Part shown: in pieces, positions 36,691-50,500 of the stretch
Numbering within the stretch: position 1 is the stretch's first letter
Layout: every line of letters starts with the position of its first letter
Origin: Omphiscola glabra
Taxonomy: Eukaryota; Mollusca; Gastropoda; Lymnaeidae
Assembly: GCA_964017045.1 (NCBI GenBank)
Contig: OZ024806.1
Coordinates: 22,553,088 to 22,617,087 of the forward strand
Direction of reading: 5' to 3'
Length of the DNA stretch: 64,000 nt
The notes under the pieces: model-generated
What the model was told of the DNA's origin: nothing
Databases searched by the model: none
What the model saw: only the letters and a program-made list of their open reading frames with translations
Made by a program: the position numbers and the translations under genes

Positions 36691-38587
36691 AATTGGGAGT
36701 TGGGAAACAGAAAAATTATCCCAGGCTTTGTGGATTTCGTCCTGTGAAATCTACACCATTGTCACACATTTTGGACGGATGCCAGCAGCATCTCACAACA
36801 TATTTAATAAAAAAGGTACTCCCAACTTTTGTTATTGTGTTCCCTTGACCGATATAGCGGGTATTTTTTGCTTTTTATTTTATTCATCAAAAGACGGACA
36901 GTCTCTCAAAATCTTTCCTTTTAAGAAAAGTTAACGAGACTTACTTTTATTTTTCTTGCCCGTTTCATGACCTTTAACGTACAAAGATGTCCAGAATGGC
37001 CTTTCTTGGTCCAGTACTATACATTCCGTCAATAGAAGTACGTTTATCATCAAATCAAGTCCTCGAATAAAAAAAAATAAAAAAATGTGGATCCTTTATA
37101 CAGAGCACCTAAAAGGCACAAGGCTCCTGGTCAAGTGCCCCATTTGCCTTAAGATTAATCCGGCACTGAATATCATCATTACATTTATTTTGTACTATAA
37201 TTATCACTATTACTATAGTATTTGCATCGTCAATATTCTGCTCTTTTTGTTTCTCTTTCTGCCAACATATGGAGACACATCTGAATTCCGGGGACCACTG
37301 GCTTGAAACACCCCTGGTTCCAGCTGCGACATGCTAAATAGTTTAGAGGTTATAATTAAATATCTAAATATAGCTCACGGATGTCCGTCAAGGTCACTGT
37401 CACACCAAAGAGCAAAGCTCGGGCCCATCTGTATAAAAGGTCTGGATTTGAGAGTAGAGGGTTCAAGAGACTGAAAGACACAGTCGATGTCGTTTGAAGT
37501 CTTTTACAACAAGTACATCGTAAAGAACGCATACCCACACAGGTAGCTAACATAGTAATACAATTGTTTGATGCATTAAAAAAAAAGTATTTTATTATTT
37601 CAAAGTGGTAACTATAGTGTTAAAGTTAATTTAGTTATAAAAAACTTAATTTTTTCCCCTTTTTATTTAATTATCCATCATATCTTTTATTTGCCATATT
37701 TTGTGCAGAGCCGTGGTCGTGCGCTTTGGGTGCAACTGTAAATTTTTAGAAAATATGTAAAACAAGGTATGGGGGAAAAGGACGTAACAAAACTACGAAC
37801 GTGTCGACAAGATGCCTTCTTCAGTTTAACAAATAGAAAACATAAAAACAACTTCAGAACAAGAAAAACTTTCTTTTTTTAAATGAATAAATACCAACGA
37901 GAATGTGGCGGTAGCAAATAAAAGGTAGCGGGGAAGTGAATAATTGAAAATGATAATAAATGGGGGAGAGATAAAGGTTGTGTCCCCTGCATTCATAGTG
38001 GATAATTTAATTATTTTTTTCCACTTGATATAGGGGTCATTAAGTATCCCAGGTCCTCTGCAGGCACAGGGATTTCAGGGCCCACACGACGACTCTGTTT
38101 ATTTAGGGTCGGTGCACACGATAAAATTTTCCTTCAAGCCTTTGATGCAATTCGTGTATGAAGCCTCGTCACAACTTTCAAATTACTATTTGATCAAATT
38201 CCCCAAAAAGAAGAAACCACGCACAAAATAGTGCGTTCATACAACTATTGGACGCGAAATTTGATCGTTTGAACTGAAGCTTACAATCATAAAATCGCGT
38301 ACAGCTGTTAAGATTTGCACTGCCATTAAAATATTTTTTTCTTGTTTATGAAGCATTTAAAAAAAAAAAAAACACAAAAAACCCCCACCTATTATTAGAT
38401 GCGCAGTGATTTTAGTTTTGTGGTTTGCTTCCAAATTGAACTATAGCTAGTTAGGATTGTTGTTTTTCTTCAGAAAGAAATCTGGAATTTCCACTTTAAA
38501 TAAATCCCCCTTCCCCCATGACTTCAGTTCTAAATAGAGATGTGTTTTATGCTTTTTTTTGGTTTCTTTCTTAAAATTATAACAGCA
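36691..38587. other. Intergenic/upstream region of the VWC gene
   Basis: AT-rich, with no supported exon. It should contain the promoter of the VWC-repeat gene, but no element could be fixed. Confidence 0.35.
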
Positions 38588-41500
38588 ATGATGAGTATCA
38601 CGATGAAATTGTGTTGTGTTCTGGTAATCATGGTCCCAACGGTGATGTCTTACTGCATGCAAGATGGACAGGTATGCCAGGAACATAAGAAAAGCTTAAG
38701 ACAAGGGTGCTCAAAAGGGAAGTGCACCCAAAAGGGAAATGGCCTGGGATCCTGGGGGGCGCTGCGGTTACCAAAGGCGGTGCTGGTGAAATAAATCATA
38801 AACATTTTTTATAAAAGTGATCAATTTTTTTTTATATAGATAGATAGATAAATATATGCATTTTTTTCTGACGCGATGGAAGCTATTTCATCTTTCCAAC
38901 AGTACTAGGCACTATGAAGAAAAATATATATGTACTTAGCAAGTCGCAATTGACCTACACCATTAGCACACACACTTGACATACACCATTTGCACATGCA
39001 CTTGAACTACACCATTAGCTCATGTACTTGACTTACACCATTAGCACATGCACTTGACATACACCTTTAGTACATGCACTTGACATACACCATTAGCACA
39101 TGCACTTGACGTACACCTTTCGCACATGTACTTGACTTACACCATTAGCACATGGACGTGATGCACACCATTATATTATGCACTTGACATACACCATTTG
39201 CACATGAACTTGACGCACACCATTAGCACAGTCATGCGCTTGACGTACACCATTAGCACATGTAATTGACCTACACCATCAGCACATGCACTTGACTTAC
39301 ACCATTAGCTCATGTACTTGAAATACACCATTAGCACATGCACTTGACGTTCACCTTTAGTACATGCACTTGACGTTCACCTTTAGCACATGCACTTAAC
39401 GTTCACCTTTAGTACATGCACTTGACGCATCCATTAGCTCATGTACTTGACGCACACCATTAGCACATGCACTTGCTGCACACCATTAGCTCATGCCCTT
39501 GACATACACCACTAGCACATGCACTTGACGCACACCATTAGCACAGTCATGCACTTGACGTACACCTTGACGTACAAAGTGGTGACTAAGAGAAGGAAAA
39601 AAAACAACTTGACTTTACGCAGTTAATACCAGACTTGGGGATACCAGATATTTTATGTTCTGTATCTATAGAGGGAAATTATTATTATTACAAGCGTAGT
39701 ACCCCAACCTAGGGCTGGGCTCACCACGCTGTACATACAATTTAACAAACATTATTATGAACTTAAATTTTATTTACGTACATTAATTAAATAAAACAAA
39801 ACAAATGTGTATTCGCCAAACCATTCCATAACTTTTTAAATGTCAAGCCATGGACGGCACCCAGCAGTATCGTCTATCGGTCAAAGGGGGAATCAGTCAG
39901 GATAGTAGAGTTTAAAGAGATGTGTTTTGAGTGCAGTTTTGAAGGCTGTGATGGTTGGTAAATCATTTTTTTTCTTAAAATATTATTGATTCAGACTTTA
40001 AATAAAAGTATTTTTGATACATTGATGAAACACTGAGAGCCTCTGTTGTAACTCTGTTTGAGTTAATAGTTACATAAGGACAGATGTGTAAATAGGGGGG
40101 GGGGGAGAAGGGTTACAGAAGTTCCTGGGCAAAAGACCAGTAGCCAAAATGTGCTTTGATATTACGTTAGTGATGAAAATACGGGTTTGAGAGTTGAAAA
40201 AAAGAAGGGGTGGGGGGGGGGCTCATCTTGTCCCCTGACGCCAAACATTCTAGTTACGCCTCTGCATAAGGATGAGTTAATTTTTACATTAGGATCATAT
40301 AACGGAAACTTCACCGTCAAGGAGTGGGTGATAAGGTGTTTTTTTTTATCAACTATTTTTTTTTTATTATTCTCTCTGTCATTCGTCGCCAAAATCTGGT
40401 TGCTAAAAATCATTGATCGTCTGCACAAGTTATTCAAAATTTGTATCATTGTAATAAAAAAACAACAATAGACAACTGTGTCGATTATCGACCCTTCCGG
40501 AAACTCTGAGGAGAAGAATTAAGATTTTTAGCGTTGGTTGATTCATTGTTAAATGTATTTGCTTTCACTCGGTGTCAGTGGCTATTTGATAGTTTTGTTG
40601 AGTTGTGTGGAGAGACTATGGCTTTTCTAAGTGCTTGCCATAAAACATCGGCCCCTACATTACTTATTTAACAGAAATATTCGTAAAAATTTCAGTGACT
40701 CAACAAAAACGTCACTTGTCTCATCATACACGTCTATTGTCTCAACATACACGTCACGTGTTTTAACATACACGTCAATTGTTTCTACATAAAAGTCTCT
40801 TGTTTAAATATACACGCCCCTTATCTTAACATACACGTCTCTTGTCATAACATGCACGTCCGTTGTCGTAACATACACGTATATTGTTTCAACATTCACA
40901 TGAACTGTTTCAAAATAAACGTCTCTTGTCTCAGAATACACGTTTCTTATTTGATGAACGTCTCTTGTCTTAACATACACGTATGTTTTTATCAAATTAC
41001 ACGTCTATTGTTTCAATATAAACATCTCTCATTTTATTACATTTCCTTCAGATGTATAAGAAAGGAGAAAAAGTACCGTCACGTGACTGCAACAACTGCA
41101 CGTGTACTGCTGGAGGTATTACATGTACCGAGGTGTACTGTCCCGATTCGACCTGTACTTTTAACGGCGTTGTAAGTATATAGAGATGTACTTTTAACTG
41201 TGTTCTACCTATATAGAGATGTACTTTTACCAAATTGGATCATAACTTTACAAAACTGCATCATAACGTTAATGAATTTATCATAATATTACAATATTGT
41301 ATCATAAGAAGAGTCTTGGGAAATACGACATTATTCTTTCTTGGTTAAATAAAGGTTGAACAAAAATCAAAACTTTTCAAACAGAGAAAATAACGACATT
41401 AACAACAATAAATAATAAAGTATTATTGTTATTTACACGCTCCTTATGTGCATTGGAACTGGATTTTGAATTTAGAAAACAAATGAAAAAAGTTATCAAA

Positions 41501-44500
41501 TGATTTATAGAGTTTTCAAACGATTGAAATAGTACTCAGATGTTCTAAATAATCCTCAAATGATTGAAAGAGTTCCCAAATGATTAAATTGTTAATATTA
41601 ACTAAACGTTTTTTAATAGTTTTTTTTAAATTTAATGTCCAAGTAATTCGTTGAAATCATTCTTTTCCGTCCAATGATTTATTTACTGGTAATTTGATCG
41701 AGCGATTATTGCAAAGTATATATTTTTATGATGCAAACATAAATTAGTATTTAAATTATGACTATTTTATTTTTACTAGGATTTCATTGGACGTCATATT
41801 GTAAGCTTGTGTATGTGATTTGAACATTTGTGTCCAGGTTTACTACGAGGGAGAATCCGTGCCTTCAGGGGACTGCAACAATTGTACATGTAGGAAAGGC
41901 AATGTGGAGTGCACCAAAAAACATTGTCCTTCCATCTGCACGTTCAATGGAGTTGTGAGTTTGTAATATCTACGTCAGAAGTTGTCAACAAAAACAAAAC
42001 TGGTTCTAGGGATTTTTTTTTTTATACGGAGGTTGATGAAAAGGGGGGGGGGGTGTTAAATAATCGTGCATAATTCTATTTCTTTTAAGTATACACTTTG
42101 GGATCTCTACATCTTTGAGTTTAATAAAAGATATATCATAATGTAAACTATAGTTTAAAATACTCGAAATACAACTGAGTAGTTTAGAGAAAGTATAGTT
42201 CTACAATGTATTCTATTCAAATTTCTGTTTGTCTATAATTTTTTTTATATTTCTTGATAGAGAATTATGAATATTTGTGGTGCAAGTTGAAAAATTGATG
42301 GCTTAAATCAAATGGTGGAGTTTGACGATAAGCATTTGTGTCCAGGTTTACTACGAGGGAGAATCCGTGCCTTCAGGGGACTGCAACAATTGTACATGTA
42401 GGAATGGCAATGTGGAGTGCACCAAAATATATTGTCCTACCACATGTACATTCAATGGAGTGGTGAGTTTGATTTTTTAAATTTCCTTTGCCAGAAAAAC
42501 CAATTAAAATATTCAATTATTATTATTTATGTATTTGGAGAAAATGCATGTTTCTGAAAGCCTTTCTTTCTACTCGAAAACTTGTAGCAAATCATTTCTT
42601 TGGCACACGAGACCCTGTCACTCAGTTCTTCGTCTGACTTGTTCGTTGAACGGCGAGACAAGTTGGACGGGGGAGCTCAAATGAAAAATGCAGAATTTTG
42701 TTCAGTGAACGGCGAGACAAGTTGGACGGGGGAGCTCAAATGAAAGATGCAGAATTTTGTTCAGTGAACTGTGAGACAAGTTGGACGAGGAAGCTCAAAT
42801 GAGAGATGCAGAATTTTGTTCAGTGAACGGCGGGAAAAGTTGGACGTGGGAGATCAAATGAGAGATGAAGAATTTTGTTCAGTGAAGTCGAAACAAGTTG
42901 GATAGGGGAGCTCAAATGAAAGATGCAGAATTTTGGGGAAGGTTGTTCGAAATGGTTTAAGGGCAGGACATACGGCAATTTATACTCGGAGCAACCAACG
43001 GCAGGCTATCATATTTATTAAACGCTGCAGCTGTAAAAATATTTGTCTTTATTATATGCATAAGTAAGACTAAAGTTACTTAATCCAGGATATTGTAGGC
43101 ATCGGTGTTTAAAAAAGTAAATATTTATAAATTTTTATATAATTAAAAGATTGAAATTTTCAAACTGAAAAGTGAAACATAAAAATATTCCCTTTTCTAT
43201 TAAAGGCGAGTTTAAAATTCCTGCCAATTTTAAAATAGTTCAATTTTTATAAAATGCATTACGCAGAGTAGGTCTGTGCGGACAATATTAGACCTAATGT
43301 ATCAAAAAAAAAATCTATATTGCCTCTACATTTAATCCGAAGCCTTTGATTCATCCAGTGCTAATCTAAACCTCCACACAGTCTTTCTTTCTGTAATTGT
43401 TTCAGTTCGTTTGGAAAAAAGTAAAATTGTAAACTAAGTAATATGTTGGTTAAAAAAGGACCACATGTGTTTTAATCGAAATCCAATTCTTGTTTTTATT
43501 ATAACAAACACAGAACTAATCAATAAAATTATATAAACATTTATATTTCTGTCCACTAACTTGTTTCATTCACGTAATGTGTACCTTTGGGAGATTTTTA
43601 CTTTTTACTCCAGTTGTATAATGAGGGTGACCAAGTCCCCGTGCATCGCTGTAAAAGATGCATCTGTAAGGGTGGACGGATTAGCTGTATCAAGATACCG
43701 TGTCCACCATACTCATGCTCTCAGGACGGTGTGGTATGTACAGGGGTTTTCAGATTTACTAATAAGTTATTTTTTTAGTTTAAAGTTTTGGTCTAACATT
43801 TTTCTTAAAAATCGGCAGAAGAGCATTTCGACAAGGAAACTAATGGAAATTGAAATAGGCAATATAGTATACTTTATAAAGAACAAATGAAGAATATTTA
43901 TCTCTCTTTGTTATTTTTATAATTTTTTAATGTAATAAAATTGGACATTTTTAACGGATCTTGGGAGTGTCTGTCTAATTTAAACATAGTAAAAGGTGTT
44001 TCAGCCTAAGCTCAGTGTCTCTATAACGTAGGAAATTTGGTTCACGGCTGACATATATTTTCATGCCAATGAGTTGTGCTGATCGCACAATTGTTTCAGT
44101 TTGATATTAAAATATAAACAAGTTCGTCTTTTTACTTCAGTACAGTTTTGTGTATTAAATCGTGTTTTTTGTGTGCAAAGCAGTAGATAAATAATTATTT
44201 TTAAACTTAAATTTTATTCACCAGGTGTACAATGATGGCGATTCGGTGCCATCTGGAGACTGTAACACATGTACTTGTAATAATGGAAGCATTGATTGTA
44301 CCAAAAACGTATGTCCAGTAACATGCACAGTCAAAGGAATTGTAAGTTGTATTTAACTTTTGCAAATCGCACAACTTTCGGTTATGTTTTTTATATAAAA
44401 ATTATGTCTTTTTACTTTAGTACAATGGTTTGTTTTAAATTAGTGTGTCTTAAATAGTGTGTATTAAATTGTGATTTTTTATTGAATGTCAATGGGTACC

Positions 44501-47500
44501 TAACAAATTTTTGTAAACGTTAATTTTGTTCATCAGGTGTTGTTGTAATTGTTCGTCCATCAACATCGACTAGGATCATCTAGCCATCCGATTTGGGGGG
44601 GGGGGGGGGCAAACGTTACGGTGAATTTGTAGGTGGCTTGCTAGTTCGATTGAAATTACGACATTAACAACAATAAACAATTGTTACTCTTATTTACTCG
44701 CTCCTTATTTGTATTAGAACTGGATTTTGAATTTAGCGAATAAGTGAGCTTCAAACAAATAAAAATAGTTATCAAATGATTTAAAGAGTTTTCAAACGAT
44801 TGAAATAGTACTCAGATGTTTTAAATAATCCTCAAATGATTGAAAGTATCCTCAAATAATTAAAAGAATCCTCAAATGATTAAAAGAATCCTCAAATGAT
44901 TAAAAGTATCTTCAAATGAATGAAAGAATCCTCAAATGATTGAGATAGTTCTCAAATGATTGAATTCTTAATATTTAAAACTTTACTGTAGAATGTTTAA
45001 AAATCTATGAAACTATCTGAACAACATTTTTGGAGCTTAAATTCGATATCATCAAAACTTTTTAAAATTGTTTTTTAAATGTCCAAGTAATTCGTTGAAA
45101 TCATTCTTTTCCGTTCAATGATTTATTTATTGGTAATTTGATTGAGCGATAATTGCAAAGTATATATATTAATGATGCAAACATGAATTAGTACTTAAGT
45201 TATGATTATATTTTATTTTCATTGGGATTTCACTGGACGTCATATTGTAAGCTTGTATATGTGATTTGAACATTTGTTACCAGGTTTACTACGAGGGAGA
45301 ATCCGTGCCTTCAGAGGACTGTAACAATTGTACATGTAGGAATGGCAATGTGGAGTGCACCAAAATATATTGTCCTACCACATGTACATTTAATGGAGTG
45401 GTGAGTTTGAATTTTAAAATTTTCTTTGCCAGAAAACCAATTGAAATATTCAATTATTCTTATTTATTTATTTGAAAAAAAATCATGTTCTTAAAGCCTT
45501 TCTTTCTACTCGAAAACTAGTAGCAAAACATTTCTTTGGCACAAGTGACCCTCTCACTCAATTCATCGTCTGACTTGTTCAATGAACAGCGAGACAAGTT
45601 GGACTGGGGAGCTCAAATGAGAGAAGCAGAATTTTGGGGAGGGTTGTTCGAAAGGGTTTAAGGGCAGGACATACGGCAATTATATTCGGAACAACCAACG
45701 GCAGGCTATCATATTTATTAAAAGCTGCAGCCTAAAAATATTGTTTTATTATATGCATATGTAAGACTAAAGTTACTTAATCCAGGATTTTGTAGGCATC
45801 GGGAGTTTAAAAAGTAAATATTTATACATTTTTATATAATTTAAAGATTACAATTTTCATACTAAAAGTAAAACGTAAAAATAGTCCCTTTTCTGTTAAA
45901 GGCGAGTTTAAAAGTCACGCCAATTTTAAAATAGTTCAATTTTTTTTAAATGCATTACGCAGAGTAGGTCTGTGCGGAAAATATTAGACGAAATGTATCA
46001 AAACAAAAAAATATCTACATTGCCTCTACATTTAATCCGAAGCCTTTGGATTCATCCAGTGCTAATCTAAACCTCCACACAGTCTTTCTTTCTGTATTTG
46101 TTTTAGTTTGTTTGGGATAAAGTAAAATTGTAAACTAAGTGATATGTTGGTTAAAAAAGGACCACATGTGTTTTAATCGAAATACAATGCTTTTTTGTTG
46201 TCTTATAACGCAACAAACACAGAACTAATCAATCAAATTATATACACATTTATATTTCTGTCCACTAACTTGTGTCATTCACGTAATGTGTACCTTTGGG
46301 AGATTTTTACTTTTTACTCCAGGTGTATAATGAGGGTGACCAAGTCCCCGTGCATCGCTGTAAAAGATGCATCTGTAAGGGTGGACGGATTAGCTGTATC
46401 AAGATACCGTGTCCACCATACTCATGCTCTCAGGACGGTGTGGTATGTACAGGGGTTTTCAGATTTACTAATAAGTTATTTTTTTAGTTTAAAGTTTTGG
46501 TCTAACATTTTTCTTAAAAATCGGCAGAAGAGCATTTCGACAAAGAAACTAATGGAAATTGAAATAGGCAATATAGTATACTTTATAAAGAACAAATGAA
46601 GAATATTTATCTCTCTTTGTTATTTTTATAATTTTTTAATGTAATAAAATTGGACATTTTTAACGGATCTTGGGAGTGTCTGTCTAATTTAAACATAGTA
46701 AAAGGTGTTTCAGCCTAAGCTCCGTGTCTCTATAACGTACGAAATTTGGTTCACGGCTGACATATATTTTCATGCCAATGAGTTGTGCTGATCGCACAAT
46801 TGTTTCAGTTTGATATTAATATATTAACAAGTTCGTCTTTTTACTTCAGTACAGTTTTGTGTATTAAATCGTGTTTTTTGTGTGCAAAGCAGTAGATAAA
46901 TAATTATTTTTAAACTTGAATTTTATTCACCAGGTGTACAATGATGGCGATTCGGTGCCATCTGGAGACTGTAACACATGTACTTGTAATAATGGAAGCA
47001 TTGATTGTACCAAAAACGTATGTCCAGTAACATGTACAGTCAAAGGAATTGTAAGTTGTATTTAACTTTTGCAAATCGCACAACTTTCGGTTATGTTTTT
47101 TATATAAAAATTATGTCTTTTTACTTTAGTACAATGGTTTGTTTTAAATTAATGTGTCTTAAATAGTGTGTATTAAATGGTGATTTTTTATTGAATGTCA
47201 ATAGGTACCTAACAAAATTTGTAAACGTTAATTTTGTTCATCAGGTGTTGTTGTAATTGTTCGTCCATCAACATCGACTAGGATCATCTAGCCATCCGAT
47301 TTGGGGGGGGGGGGGCAAACGTTACGGTGAATTTGTAGGTGGCTTGCTAGTTCGATTGAAATTACGACATTAACAACAATAAACAATTGTTACTCTTATT
47401 TACTCGCTCCTTATTTGTATTAGAACTGGATTTTGAATTTAGCGAATAAGTGAGCTTCAAACAAATAAAAATAGTTATCAAATGATTTAAAGAGTTTTCA

Positions 47501-50500
47501 AACGATTGAAATAGTACTCAGATGTTTTAAGTAATCCTCAAATGATTGAAAGAATCCTCAAATAATTAAAAGAATCCTCAAATGATTAAAAGAATCCTCA
47601 AATGATTAAAAGTATCTTCAAATGAATGAAAGAATCCTCAAATGATTGAAATAGTTCTCAAATGATTGAATTCTTAAAATTTAAAACTTTACTGTAGAAT
47701 TTTTAAAAATCTATGAAACTATCTGAACAACATTTTTGGAGCTTAAATTCGATATCATCAAAACTTTTTAAAATTGTTTTTTAAATGTCCAAGTAATTCG
47801 TTGAAATCATTCTTTTCCGTTCAATGATTTATTTATTGGTAATTTGATTGAGCGATAATTGCAAAGTATATATATTTATGATGCAAACATGAATTAGTAT
47901 TTAAGTTATGATTATATTTTATTTTCATTGGGATTTCACTGGACGTCATATTGTAAGCTTGTATATGTGATTTGAACATTTGTTACCAGGTTTACTACGA
48001 GGGAGAATCCGTGCCTTCAGAGGACTGTAACAATTGTACATGTAGGAATGGCAATGTGGAGTGCACCAAAATATATTGTCCTACCACATGTACATTTAAT
48101 GGAGTGGTGAGTTTGAATTTTAAAATTTTCTTTGCCAGAAAACCAATTGAAATATTCAATTATTCTTATTTATTTATTTGAAAAAAATTCATGTTCTTAA
48201 AGCCTTTCTTTTTACTCGAAAACTAGTAGCAAAACATTTCTTTGGCACAAGTGACCCTCTCACTCAATTCATCGTCTGACTTGTTCAGTGAACAGCGAGA
48301 CAAGTTGGACTGGGGAGCTCAAATGAGAGAAGCAGAATTTTGGGGAGGGTTGTTCGAAAGGGTTTAAGGGCAGGACATACGGCAATTATATTCGGAACAA
48401 CCAACGGCAGGCTATCATATTTATTAAAAGCTGCAGCCTAAAAATATTGTTTTATTATATGCATATGTAAGACTAAAGTTACTTAATCCAGGATTTTGTA
48501 GGCATCGGGAGTTTAAAAAAGTAAATATTTATACATTTTTATATAATTTAAAGATTACAATTTTCATACTAAAAGTAAAACGTAAAAATAGTCCCTTTTC
48601 CATTAAAGGCGAGTTTAAAAGTCATGCCAATTTTAAAATAGTTCAATTTTTTTAAAATGCATTACGCAGAGTAGGTCTGTGCGGAAAATATTAGACGAAA
48701 TGTATCAAAACAAAAAAATATCTACATTGCCTCTACATTTAATCCGAAGCCTTTGGATTCATCCAGTGCTAATCTAAACCTCCACACAGTCTTTCTTTCT
48801 GTATTTGTTTTAGTTTGTTTGGAAAAAAGTAAAATTGTAAACTAAGTGATATGTTGGTTAAAAAAGGACCACATGTGTTTTAATCGAAATACAATGCTTT
48901 TTTGTTGTCTTATAACGCAACAAACACAGAACTAATCAATCAAATTATATACACATTTATATTTCTGTCCACTAACTTGTGCCATTCACGTAATGTGTAC
49001 CTTTGGGAGATTTTTACTTTTTACTCCAGGTGTATAATGAGGGTGACCAAGTCCCCGTGCATCGCTGTAAAAGATGCATCTGTAAGGGTGGACGGATTAG
49101 CTGTATCAAGATACCGTGTCCACCATACTCATGCTCTCAGGACGGTGTGGTATGTACAGGGGTTTTCAGATTTACTAATAAGTTATTTTTTTAGTTTAAA
49201 GTTTTGGTCTAACATTTTTCTTAAAAATCGGCAGAAGAGCATTTCGACAAGGAAACTAATGGAAATTGAAATAGGCAATATAGTATACTTTATAAAGAAC
49301 AAATGAAGAATATTTATCTCTCTTTGTTATTTTTATAATTTTTTAATGTAATAAAATTGGACATTTTTAACGGATCTTGGGAGTGTCTGTCTAATTTAAA
49401 CATAGTAAAAGGTGTTTCAGCCTAAGCTCCGTGTCTCTATAACGTAGGAAATTTGGTTCACGGCTGACATATATTTTCATGCCAATGAGTTGTGCTGATC
49501 GCACAATTGTTTCAGTTTGATATTAATATATTAACAAGTTCGTCTTTTTACTTCAGTACAGTTTTGTGTATTAAATCGTGTTTTTTGTGTGCAAAGCAGT
49601 AGATAAATAATTATTTTTAAACTTAAATTTTATTCACCAGGTGTACAATGATGGCGATTCGGTGCCATCTGGAGACTGTAACACATGTACTTGTAATAAT
49701 GGAAGCATTGATTGTACCAAAAACGTATGTCCAGTAACATGTACAGTCAAAGGAATTGTAAGTTGTATTTAACTTTTGCAAATCGCACAACTTTCGGTTA
49801 TGTTTTTTATATAAAAATTATGTCTTTTTACTTTAGTACAATGGTTTGTTTTAAATTAATGTGTCTTAAATAGTGTGTATTAAATGGTGATTTTTTATTG
49901 AATGTCAATAGGTACCTAACAAAATTTGTAAACGTTAATTTTGTTCATCAGGTGTTGTTGTAATTGTTCGTCCATCAACATCGACTAGGATCATCTAGCC
50001 ATCCGATTTGGGGGGGGGGGGGGCAAACGTTACGGTGAATTTGTAGGTGGCTTGCTAGTTCGATTGAAATTACGACATTAACAACAATAAACAATTGTTA
50101 CTCTTATTTACTCGCTCCTTATTTGTATTAGAACTGGATTTTGAATTTAGCGAATAAGTGAGCTTCAAACAAATAAAAATAGTTATCAAATGATTTAAAG
50201 AGTTTTCAAACGATTGAAATAGTACTCAGATGTTTTAAGTAATCCTCAAATGATTGAAAGAATCCTCAAATAATTAAAAGAATCCTCAAATGATTAAAAG
50301 AATCCTCAAATGATTAAAAGTATCTTCAAATGAATGAAAGAATCCTCAAATGATTGAAATAGTTCTCAAATGATTGAATTCTTAAAATTTAAAACTTTAC
50401 TGTAGAATTTTTAAAAATCTATGAAACTATCTGAACAACATTTTTGGAGCTTAAATTCGATATCATCAAAACTTTTTAAAATTGTTTTTTAAATGTCCAA

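Noticed and set aside
38672..38794. Read-through of VWC exon 1 giving an 84-aa short protein
   Set aside because: The frame stays open past GGACAG|gtatgc, and CxxDGQ fits directly onto exon 2 (MYKKGEKVP) as in all later repeats. A short isoform by intron retention is possible but unsupported.
44535..44600. Possible extra small exon after 'catcag' in each module
   Set aside because: The frame after the acceptor (GTG TTG TTG TAA) stops at once, and no donor gives a VWC-like repeat.
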